From Pseudomonadota bacterium (GTDB taxonomy: Bacteria > Pseudomonadota > Alphaproteobacteria > Caulobacterales > Aquidulcibacteraceae): DNA of 5,285 nt. The notes beneath the pieces were generated by a model. The model made no database searches. It was not told the origin of the DNA and saw only the letters and a list, made by a program, of their open reading frames with translations. Below are positions 1 to 5,285 of the stretch, in pieces. The stretch lies in contig JAEWNX010000364.1 of assembly GCA_023461135.1 (NCBI GenBank), positions 1 to 5,285 on the forward strand, in the 5' to 3' direction. The position numbers were made by a program, and so were the translations under genes. Within the stretch, counting starts at the first letter, position 1. Each line of letters begins with the position of its first letter.

Positions 1-326
1 ATCTCGGTCAGCACGCGGCCCTTCCCGTGCGAATGTGCGACGATGGGCACGAAGCCGATGGACAGCCCATCGATGCCGCGCGCGATCATGCGCCGGGCGC
101 GCGCGGCGCCCGGCTGGTCGTCGCGGATCTCACCGCGCAGGAAGAGGCCGCGGCTGTCTTCGCCGACTTCGGTCCAGTAACCGGCAAGCAAGCGCCGCTC
201 GTGCTCGACCAGCATCGGCAGCGGCGCGCGATTGCGCGCTAGGCTCGCCGCAAACGCGCCGGCGCGCACGATGTCGTGCATCTGATCCGCGACGCCGAAC
301 AGCGCCGCGTAGCCCTCGATAATCAT
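1..326 (-). CDS. HK97-family prohead protease, GTA g4-like (partial, C-terminus off left edge)
   Basis: This is a serine protease of the HK97 gp4 / U35 type, which cleaves the capsid scaffold during head maturation. The 108 visible residues contain the family hallmarks: an N-terminal GYAALFGVAD strand, a D18-I-V-R-A-G-A-F24 segment, the catalytic histidine H42 in MLVEHE, and the catalytic serine S89 in GLSIGF. In HK97 gp4 the triad is His, Ser and a Glu about 24 residues after the Ser, so that Glu should fall just past the window edge (inference). The start ATG at 326-324 shares ATGA with the stop of the upstream small gene, which suggests translational coupling. No strong Shine-Dalgarno is visible. 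In GTA clusters this gene sits between g3.5 and the major capsid gene g5, which would be expected next at positions below 1. The family call is firm; GTA rather than prophage origin is inferred from the operon. Confidence 0.95.
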   Translation of the reverse strand, partial: MIIEGYAALFGVADQMHDIVRAGAFAASLARNRAPLPMLVEHERRLLAGYWTEVGEDSRGLFLRGEIRDDQPGAARARRMIARGIDGLSIGFVPIVAHSHGKGRVLTE

Positions 327-550
327 TCGCCCAGGCGCTCTTCGATGCGGTTCAACGACCGGCGCGCTTCGGCGATCTGCTCTTCCAGACGCGCCAGCCG
401 CTCCGCGACCTCCGGCTGCGTCGCGACGGCGCGCTCCACTTCTTCGAGCCGGGCCGCCGCGCGGCCAGCCCAGATCAGCCCGCCCGCCGTCTCCAGAAAC
501 AGGGCGAGGATGAGCGCGAAGGTGATACGCGGATCGACGGCGAGCTTCAT
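323..550 (-). CDS. Small membrane-anchored coiled-coil protein, GTA g3.5-like
   Basis: This 75-residue protein has unknown function. Residues about 9-29 form one hydrophobic segment (ITFALILALFLETAGGLIWAG), unusual in having a glutamate at position 20. Residues about 33-74 are rich in Glu, Arg, Leu and Ala with heptad-like Leu/Val spacing, so a coiled coil is likely. It lies between portal and protease, exactly where GTA clusters carry the small gene g3.5. Its ATG (550-548) overlaps the portal stop by ATGA, and a GGAG (562-559) lies 8 bases upstream. Its stop overlaps the protease start by ATGA. These tight junctions, plus the ribosome binding site, argue that it is really translated although it is short. 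A membrane role (docking, assembly or release of particles) is speculation. The g3.5 assignment rests on position and size, not on recognised homology. Confidence 0.82.
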   Translation of the reverse strand: MKLAVDPRITFALILALFLETAGGLIWAGRAAARLEEVERAVATQPEVAERLARLEEQIAEARRSLNRIEERLGE

Positions 551-1701
551 TGCGCGCGCTCCGGCGTTTCGACGCCGGCGAGCCGGCGCTTTTCGTTGGT
601 GTCCAAAAAGTCTGCCGCGCCCACGCGCGCCCAGAGCGCCTCGCGCTCGACTGTGAGCGCCGGCACGGCTTCGAGATCGACGCTGACAGCCGCAGGACCC
701 TCAGCCGGCCATCGGTCGCCGATCCACGCTTCCATCGCACGCGCCGCCTTCATCGCGAGCGGCAGCGCGGTCTGGCGCCAGAAGGCGAGATTGGCTTCGC
801 GATAGTTCGAGTAGGTGTTGTCGCCCGGAATGCCGAGCAACATGGGCGGCACGCCGAACGCGAGCGCGATGTCGCGCGCGGCGGCGTGGCGCGCTTCAAT
901 GAAGTCCATGTCCGCGGGCGAGAGCGACATCGGGCGCCAATCGAGCCCACCGTCGAGCAGCATCGGCCTGCCCGCATTTGCGGCGCCGATGTGCATGTCT
1001 TCGAGCTCTTGCTTGAGGCGCCGGAATTGTTCTTCCGTCATCGAGTCCGAACCGGCCGCGCCCGTGAACACGAGCGCGCCGGAGGGGCGCGCGGCGTTGT
1101 CGATCAGCGCCTTGTTCCAGGCGCCGCCTGAATTGTGGATGTCGATGGAGAACGCCGCCGCCTCCATCGGCGAAAGGCCGTACCAGTCGTCCGCGGGATG
1201 AAAGAGCTTCACGTGCAGGATTGGCGCATCGCCGCTCACCGGATCGCGCTCGAAGCGCCGCACGTTGCCGCCGACGCGATGCTCCCAACCCACCGGCCAC
1301 CCATCGGCGCCGGGCACGACGCTCATGCGATCAGGCCGCAGCACGTAGAGTTCGTTTGGCGCGTTCCCGTCGATGCTCGCTGCTTCGAGATACGCGTTCC
1401 CGCTCACCTGCAGATGCCCGTAGAACGCTTCGAGCAGCTCAACGCCCGTCTGTTCCGGATTAGGCCGCGCGAGCAGCCGCGCCAGCGGATGCGCCGCCGG
1501 CCCAACCTTCAGCGGCGCGCTCGCGGCCGCTTCGGCGATCATGCGCACGCAGCGATAGGCGATCGCGTTGCGCGCATAGCCGTCGCGCGCGAACGCGGAA
1601 GGATCGCGCATCGGCCACACGGGCCGGCCCGGCGCGTGCCAAGCCAGCAGCTTGCGCTCCACGCGCTGAGGCGCGCGGAGTTTTCTCCACCATTCGAACA
1701 T
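547..1701 (-). CDS. HK97-type phage portal protein, GTA g3-like
   Basis: This 384-residue portal protein would form the dodecameric ring at one capsid vertex through which the terminase motor pumps DNA. Recognisable Phage_portal features are the N-terminal AIAYRCVRMIAEAAAS helix (about 47-61), HPLARLLARPNP (71-82), the QVSGNAYLE strand (98-106), DWYGLSPMEAA (172-182) and GGAWNKALIDNAARPSGAL (192-210). The late conserved part is FGVPPMLLG (282-290), then GDNTYSNYREANLAFW (293-308), with NEKRRLAG (369-376) near the C-terminus. The length is on the short side for phage portals and close to GTA portals. It starts 12 bases after the terminase stop, with a weak GAAGAA (1715-1710) that overlaps that stop and lies 8 bases from the ATG. 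Its own stop overlaps the next start. The family assignment is secure. GTA origin is inferred from context. Confidence 0.97.
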   Translation of the reverse strand: MFEWWRKLRAPQRVERKLLAWHAPGRPVWPMRDPSAFARDGYARNAIAYRCVRMIAEAAASAPLKVGPAAHPLARLLARPNPEQTGVELLEAFYGHLQVSGNAYLEAASIDGNAPNELYVLRPDRMSVVPGADGWPVGWEHRVGGNVRRFERDPVSGDAPILHVKLFHPADDWYGLSPMEAAAFSIDIHNSGGAWNKALIDNAARPSGALVFTGAAGSDSMTEEQFRRLKQELEDMHIGAANAGRPMLLDGGLDWRPMSLSPADMDFIEARHAAARDIALAFGVPPMLLGIPGDNTYSNYREANLAFWRQTALPLAMKAARAMEAWIGDRWPAEGPAAVSVDLEAVPALTVEREALWARVGAADFLDTNEKRRLAGVETPERAQ

Positions 1702-1713
1702 GATCGTCGTTCT

Positions 1714-3027
1714 TCAGAGAATGCGAATCTGCGGCCCGGCGCCGCCGCGCAACAAATCTGTCAGCGCCCAAACCAACGCATCGACGCGGTCGGGACTTTG
1801 CTTGAAGCCCTCGGCCCCGAACGAGCACATTTCGTCCTCCAACGCCGCAAACGTGGCGGCGTGCTTTACCCTGCCCTGCGCGTAGTAAAGCGCGATGGGT
1901 TCGGCGCGCGCCCGCTTGCCGACGCTCGCGTGCACGAGTTTAACGTACAGATGCGGCGCCGCTGCGCGCAGCACCTCGCGCGCCATGTCGCCCCCATTGT
2001 TCGCCTCGGCGACAATGACGTGCGCGCCTACGCTCTCGGCGCGCTGAGCGGCGCGCGCGGCCCAGACGTGGGGCTGCACGCCTTGCACGCTCGCATCGGC
2101 AAGCACGACGGCCTGGCGCGCATGGCCCTCGCCCCACGCTCCCGCTGCAATGATGCCGCACGCATCGGCGCGCGCGCCCGACGACGCCGGCGGATCGACC
2201 GCGACGACGATGCGGTCGAACGGCCCCGTCACGCGCGCACGCGCGGCTTCGATGTCCGCACGCCGCCAGAGCGCGCCATCGAGATCCTCGATCAGTTCGC
2301 CCAGTAATTCCTGGCGATGACGCCCGCTCCCGGCCCAGCGTTCGTTGAGAGCGCTGATGAAATCGGGCGCCACGTTGTGCGCGTTCTCCCAGGTGGAGGA
2401 GCGCGTCACGACGGTGTCGCGCGCCGCCATCAAGCGCTTCAACGCGCCGATCGGCCGCGGCGTCGTCGTCACCAGCATCCGCGGCCGCTCGCCGAGGCGC
2501 AAACCGTGTTCGAGCGTCGCCAAAGTCTCGTCGGGATAGGCCCAGTAGCAAAGCTCGTCGCACCACGCAGCGTCGAACTGCGGACCGCGCAAGCTCTCCG
2601 GGTCTTCCGCCGAAAAGCAAAAAGCCTGCGCCCCGTTGGCCCAGACCAACCGCTTGCGGCTGGCCTCATAATGCGGCCGTGACCGCCCCAATGAGCACAA
2701 GCCGGACGGGCCCTCGACCATCACTTCACGCACATCGTGAAACGTCGGTCCGATCAGGGCGATGCGGCCCGCCGCGCGGCGGCGCGCCTGCGCGGCCACC
2801 CATTCTGCGCCCGCGCGCGTCTTGCCCGCGCCGCGCCCGCCCATGAACAGCCACGCGCGCCATGCATTGGGCGGCTCAAGCTGCTCCTTTCGTCCCCAGA
2901 ATCGCCATTCAACCCGAAGCAGCGCCACTTGCGATGCGCTCAAGCACCTCATCAGGAGCGCCAGCGTGCTCGGCCTCAATGAGGCGAGTAATCCGGCCAA
3001 GGAGTTCGGCGCGTTCAGCTTCCGCAT
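1714..3027 (-). CDS. terL: Terminase large subunit (DNA-packaging ATPase/nuclease), GTA g2-like
   Basis: This 437-residue motor subunit packages DNA into the prohead and cuts it. The ATPase domain has Walker A GGRGAGKT (63-70, K69), Walker B ending in DE (FDAAWCDEL, 151-159; D157, E158) and the coupling motif TTTPRP (187-192). The RNase H-like nuclease domain shows its three acidic sites at D278 (VVAVDPPAS), E341 (VAEANNGGDM) and D416 (SPDRVDALVW). RAGAEW after Walker A is typical of GTA and related terminases. The ATG at 3027 lies inside the preceding g1-like gene and gives a 119-bp overlap. In-frame alternatives are ATG at 2952 (residue 26) and GTG at 2928 (residue 34). I prefer the long form because residues 10-37 resemble the usual leader (leucine-rich, then WRFWGRKEQL) and because codon-position statistics suggest this frame is translated there. 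GAAG lies only 3 bases from the ATG, so initiation may depend on coupling. Confidence 0.97.
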   Translation of the reverse strand: MRKLNAPNSLAGLLASLRPSTLALLMRCLSASQVALLRVEWRFWGRKEQLEPPNAWRAWLFMGGRGAGKTRAGAEWVAAQARRRAAGRIALIGPTFHDVREVMVEGPSGLCSLGRSRPHYEASRKRLVWANGAQAFCFSAEDPESLRGPQFDAAWCDELCYWAYPDETLATLEHGLRLGERPRMLVTTTPRPIGALKRLMAARDTVVTRSSTWENAHNVAPDFISALNERWAGSGRHRQELLGELIEDLDGALWRRADIEAARARVTGPFDRIVVAVDPPASSGARADACGIIAAGAWGEGHARQAVVLADASVQGVQPHVWAARAAQRAESVGAHVIVAEANNGGDMAREVLRAAAPHLYVKLVHASVGKRARAEPIALYYAQGRVKHAATFAALEDEMCSFGAEGFKQSPDRVDALVWALTDLLRGGAGPQIRIL

Positions 3028-3196
3028 CGTCTTCGCAGTTGGCCGCCTCTGCGGCCAAAAACTCCCCTACGCCTCGCTCAGCCCGCACTAGCGCGCTTAC
3101 CGCTTTGGCCCGGCGTTCGCCCTCGGCCGCATCGCCGCCGGCCAGCGCCTGATGCGCCGCCTCCAGCGAGCGCCGCAGCCCGGTCTTGCATTCCAT
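2909..3196 (-). CDS. Probable terminase small subunit, GTA g1-like
   Basis: This is a 95-residue, charged and largely helical protein. The central ERRAKAVSALVRAERGVGEF (residues about 27-46), followed by an acidic stretch and a helix AERAELLGRITRLIEAE (about 59-75), resembles the short gene found directly upstream of the large terminase in alphaproteobacterial GTA clusters. The RcGTA counterpart is a small terminase subunit reported to lack the usual DNA-binding helix-turn-helix, consistent with packaging DNA without a specific pac site. No HTH is apparent here either. The ATG has a strong purine-rich leader: GGAGG (3211-3207) 10 bases upstream and GAGG (3205-3202) 5 bases upstream. It is the first gene of the operon. 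Its 3' end overlaps the terminase reading frame by 119 bp. G/C-ending codons fall from 43 of 57 before the overlap to 21 of 40 at and within it. The function is inferred mainly from position and family resemblance. Confidence 0.75.
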   Translation of the reverse strand: MECKTGLRRSLEAAHQALAGGDAAEGERRAKAVSALVRAERGVGEFLAAEAANCEDDAEAERAELLGRITRLIEAEHAGAPDEVLERIASGAASG

Positions 3197-3201
3197 TCGC
3201 G

Positions 3202-3211
3202 CCTCGCCTCC
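3202..3211 (-). promoter_or_regulatory. Ribosome binding site of the g1-like gene
   Basis: Read on the minus strand this is GGAGGCGAGG, two overlapping Shine-Dalgarno candidates 10 and 5 bases before the ATG at 3196. It is the strongest ribosome binding site in the phage-like operon. It supports translation of the 95-residue first gene, which a gene caller might drop because of its overlap with the terminase. Confidence 0.7.
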
Positions 3212-3319
3212 CTCAGACCCAACATCTCGACCGTGCCGGAAAGCTAAGCCCTATCCGGGTCGGTCGGATTGATTTTTCGGAAAGCTCGTCGAATCCGTGC
3301 ATTGCGTTCGGAAAAGCAT

Positions 3320-3340
3320 GGATACAAGGGGCCTGTATCC
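3320..3340. repeat. Perfect 7-bp inverted repeat GGATACA-N7-TGTATCC
   Basis: The arms at 3320-3326 and 3334-3340 are exact reverse complements around a 7-base spacer (AGGGGCC). It sits 63 bases upstream of the penicillin-binding protein start and 124 bases upstream of the g1-like start. It could be an operator for a dimeric regulator acting on one or both divergent genes, or a small hairpin. There is no T-run after it on either strand, so it does not look like a terminator. The symmetry is seen directly; the function is inferred. Confidence 0.5.
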
Positions 3341-3370
3341 GCGTTTCCCTGGCCAGAATTCGGCCATACC

Positions 3371-3376
3371 TCTAAT
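3371..3376 (+). promoter_or_regulatory. Possible -10 element of the penicillin-binding protein gene
   Basis: TCTAAT matches TATAAT at five of six positions and lies 26 bases before the TTG start, which would give a short leader. The best -35 candidate, TGGCCA at 3350-3355, matches TTGACA at only four positions, with a 15-base spacer. This is a weak prediction. Confidence 0.22.
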
Positions 3377-3392
3377 AGACACCACCCCCGGC

Positions 3393-3396
3393 GGAG
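3393..3396 (+). promoter_or_regulatory. Ribosome binding site that fixes the TTG start of the penicillin-binding protein
   Basis: GGAG lies 6 bases before TTG at 3403-3405. An in-frame TAG at 3376-3378 leaves only this start upstream of the membrane segment. The next in-frame ATG (codon 29, 3487) would lose the cytoplasmic tail. Confidence 0.8.
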
Positions 3397-3402
3397 ACTT
3401 TT

Positions 3403-5285
3403 TTGAGTAACGATCGGCCAGATTTTCGGCGCAGCGTCGATTGGGCGAGGCTGCGGGCGACAGCCGCGCAACAGCAGTTCAACCAGATGCTGGCTGAGCG
3501 CCGCGTCACCTGGCGCCAGGTCGCGAGCGGCATGGCCGGCGTCGTGCTCATCATGGTGCTGGGGCTGTGGCTCTGGATCTATTGGGGCCTGCCGCGTGTG
3601 CCGGACCAGGAAGCGCTCTGGTCGCTCAATCGCCAGCAATCCGTGATGTTCTTGGATACGAACGGCGAAATCCTCGGCGTGCGCGGCCCGTACTATGGCC
3701 GCCGTGCGCGCCTGGCCGACGTGCCCGACTACGTGCCGCAAGCTTTCCTCGCAATCGAGGACCGGCGCTTCTATCAGCATGAGGGCGTCGACCGCATGGC
3801 CGTGCTGCGCGCCGTCATCGCCAATCTGCGCGCCGGCGAAACCGTGCAAGGCGGCTCGACCATCACGCAACAGCTCGCGCGCAATCTCTTCCTCACGCCG
3901 TCGCAGACCATCAACCGCAAGCTCCGCGAAATGGTGCTCGCCTCGCGCATCGAGCGGCGCCTGACCAAGGACGAGATTCTCGAACTCTATCTCAACCGCG
4001 TTTATCTCGGCGATCAGGCGTACGGCATCGACGCCGCGGCGCGCCGCTTCTTCGGCCACCCCGCCAGCGAACTCTCTCTGGCCGAAGCGGCGATGTTGGC
4101 GGGCTTGCCGAAAGCGCCGTCTCGCTCGGCGCCGACCGAAAGCCTGGAGCGCGCAACGGCGCGTCAGCACGTCGTGCTCGAAGCGATGGTGGAGGCCGGT
4201 TTCATCACGCCGGAGCAGCGCGATGAAGCGCGCGCCGAGGAAATCGAAGTCGTCGGCCGCCCGCCCGCCGAGCGCTCGATGGGCTACGCCTTCGACCTCG
4301 CCGTCGAACAGGCGCGCGCCGCCGTCGGCACGGAAACGCCCGACCTCGTCATCCAGATGACCGTGGACCGCGACGTCCAGCGCGCTGCCGCCGACTCCAT
4401 TCGCCGCCGTCTCGGCAACCGCGCCTTCGGCCGCCGGCCGCTGCAGGCTTCCGCGATGATCGTCGACCGCCAGGGCGCGATCCGCGCGCTCATTGGCGGC
4501 ACCGATTATAGCGCCTCGAAGTTCAACCGCGTTACGCAAGCGCGCCGGCAGCCCGGCTCCGCGTTCAAGGCGTTCGTCTACACCGCCGCCCTGGAAGCGG
4601 GGCTCGACACCGAGGACGTGCGCTACGACGAACCGATCGTGATCGATAATTGGCGTCCGCGTAACTACGACGACGGGTATCGGGGCGCGGTGACTCTGCG
4701 CACCGCCATGGCTTTGTCGATCAACACGGTTGCGGCGGCCGTAACCGCCGAGATCGGCCCGCGCCGCGTCGCTGACACCGCCCGTAGGCTCGGCATTTCC
4801 GAGATGCCGGAGCGCAACCAGTTCGTGCCGCCCTCCATCGCGCTCGGTTCGATCGAGACGACGCTATGGGAAATGACCTCTGCGTTCGCTGTCTTCATGA
4901 ACGACGGCCGCCGCATCGATCCGCACATCATCCAGCGCGTCACCAACTCGGCGGGCGAAGAACTCTACGTGCGCCCGCCGTACGAAGGCCCGCGCGTGCT
5001 CGACCAAGCCATCGTCGAGCGCATGAACTCCATGATGGGCGCGGTCGTGCTGCGCGGCACCGGCACGGGCGCGCGTCTCGGCGACCGGGACGTGGCCGGC
5101 AAGACCGGCACCAGCTCCGATTGGCGCGATGCCTGGTTCGTCGGCTATTCGGCCGACTACACGGGCGGCGTCTGGGTCGGTCATGACGACTTCACGTCGA
5201 TGGGGCGCACTACGGGCGGCACCATCCCGGCGCAGATTTGGGCCGACACGATGCGCGTCGCGCATGAGGGCGTCGAGAACCATCC
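3403..5285 (+). CDS. Class A bifunctional penicillin-binding protein (PBP1A family; C-terminus off right edge)
   Basis: This enzyme polymerises lipid II into glycan strands and cross-links the peptides, acting in the periplasm from an inner-membrane anchor. Of 627 visible residues, about 1-40 form a cytoplasmic tail and about 41-61 the transmembrane helix (GVVLIMVLGLWLWIYW). The GT51 domain follows. Its motif 1 is AIEDRRFYQHEG with catalytic E119, motif 2 is GGSTITQQ (150-157), and motif 3 is RKLREMVLA with the second catalytic E176, leading into LELYLNRVYLG. The transpeptidase domain has the active-site SAFK (S386, K389), SIN (439-441) and KTGTS (567-571). All catalytic residues are intact, so the enzyme should be active. 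The stretch between the domains is short, with no room for the large OB-type insertion of E. coli PBP1A. The start is TTG with GGAG 6 bases upstream, after an in-frame TAG. The last visible residues are probably near the natural C-terminus (inference). It is transcribed away from the GTA-like operon. Confidence 0.97.
   Translation, partial: MSNDRPDFRRSVDWARLRATAAQQQFNQMLAERRVTWRQVASGMAGVVLIMVLGLWLWIYWGLPRVPDQEALWSLNRQQSVMFLDTNGEILGVRGPYYGRRARLADVPDYVPQAFLAIEDRRFYQHEGVDRMAVLRAVIANLRAGETVQGGSTITQQLARNLFLTPSQTINRKLREMVLASRIERRLTKDEILELYLNRVYLGDQAYGIDAAARRFFGHPASELSLAEAAMLAGLPKAPSRSAPTESLERATARQHVVLEAMVEAGFITPEQRDEARAEEIEVVGRPPAERSMGYAFDLAVEQARAAVGTETPDLVIQMTVDRDVQRAAADSIRRRLGNRAFGRRPLQASAMIVDRQGAIRALIGGTDYSASKFNRVTQARRQPGSAFKAFVYTAALEAGLDTEDVRYDEPIVIDNWRPRNYDDGYRGAVTLRTAMALSINTVAAAVTAEIGPRRVADTARRLGISEMPERNQFVPPSIALGSIETTLWEMTSAFAVFMNDGRRIDPHIIQRVTNSAGEELYVRPPYEGPRVLDQAIVERMNSMMGAVVLRGTGTGARLGDRDVAGKTGTSSDWRDAWFVGYSADYTGGVWVGHDDFTSMGRTTGGTIPAQIWADTMRVAHEGVENH

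Larger units (their letters stand above)
3197..3402. other. Divergent intergenic region between the GTA-like operon and the penicillin-binding protein gene
   Basis: About 206 bp separate the two divergent starts, and both promoters should lie here. The region is visibly less GC-rich than the flanking genes in places, for example around 3268-3284 and 3355-3380. It holds both ribosome binding sites, a perfect 7-bp inverted repeat (3320-3340), weaker dyads, short CGGAAAGC repeats and one GAATC (3291-3295). GAATC fits the CcrM methylation sequence GANTC, which is relevant only if the host has CcrM. I see no TTAA-N7-TTAA CtrA site, no convincing sigma-70 promoter pair and no reading frame that looks like a gene. 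Confidence 0.8.

Noticed and set aside
550..1131. Open frame of 193 codons on the plus strand
   Set aside because: It is a complement shadow of the portal gene, with biased Arg/Ala/Glu composition and no ribosome binding site of note.
1135..2307. Open frame of 390 codons on the plus strand
   Set aside because: It is antisense across the portal and terminase genes, Arg/His/Ala-rich and without recognisable motifs, and it spans the junction of two well-supported genes.
2762..3152. Several plus-strand frames opposite the g1-like/terminase junction
   Set aside because: They are Arg/Ser/Ala-rich shadows on the strand opposite two overlapping genes with family support.
3320..3340. Inverted repeat as a rho-independent terminator
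   Set aside because: There is no T-run after either arm, and it lies upstream of two divergent genes where no transcript should end.
3197..3402. Attachment site or integration scar at the edge of the phage-like cluster
   Set aside because: No tRNA fragment, integrase or long direct repeat is visible in the window; the other end of the cluster is not available for comparison.
3244..4539. Long open frame of 431 codons on the minus strand
   Set aside because: It lies antisense to the penicillin-binding protein, whose plus-strand frame has all family motifs. The antisense product is His/Arg/Ala-rich low-complexity sequence typical of shadows in GC-rich genes.
4864..5283. Open frame of 139 codons on the minus strand
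   Set aside because: It is antisense to the transpeptidase domain containing the intact KTGTS motif; no independent evidence supports coding.

Overview
The window is GC-rich, and real codons mostly end in G or C. It looks like an alphaproteobacterial chromosome. The gene content fits Caulobacterales or the Hyphomonadaceae-like groups, but a taxon cannot be fixed from this sequence alone.

Positions 1-3196, all on the minus strand, hold the start of a phage-like head and packaging operon. In transcription order the genes are: a small protein that is probably the small terminase subunit (g1-like, 2909-3196); the large terminase (g2-like, 1714-3027); an HK97-type portal protein (g3-like, 547-1701); a 75-residue protein with one membrane segment and a coiled coil (g3.5-like, 323-550); and the N-terminal 108 residues of an HK97-family prohead protease (g4-like, running off the left edge at 326). 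This order, the very small first gene and the short portal match the gene transfer agent (GTA) cluster of alphaproteobacteria, typified by RcGTA of Rhodobacter capsulatus. GTAs are domesticated prophages that package random host DNA. A remnant or active HK97-like prophage is the alternative, since the rest of the cluster lies outside the window. The genes are tightly coupled: g1 and g2 overlap by 119 bp, g2 and g3 are 12 bp apart, and g3/g3.5 and g3.5/g4 each share a 4-bp ATGA stop/start.

Positions 3197-3402 are a divergent intergenic region of about 206 bp. It holds both ribosome binding sites, a perfect 7-bp inverted repeat, weaker dyads and short direct repeats. No promoter is convincing.

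Positions 3403-5285 (plus strand) encode most of a class A (bifunctional) penicillin-binding protein. It has an N-terminal membrane anchor, a GT51 glycosyltransferase domain and a transpeptidase domain, and it runs off the right edge. It starts at a TTG codon with a good Shine-Dalgarno sequence. It is a cell-wall synthesis gene facing away from the GTA operon; nothing in the sequence ties their functions together beyond the shared intergenic region.

I found no tRNA, rRNA, CRISPR array, insertion sequence, integrase or attachment site, and no clearly undescribed system. The most interesting points are the apparently dual-coding g1/g2 overlap, the small membrane-anchored coiled-coil protein, and the inverted repeat between the divergent genes.
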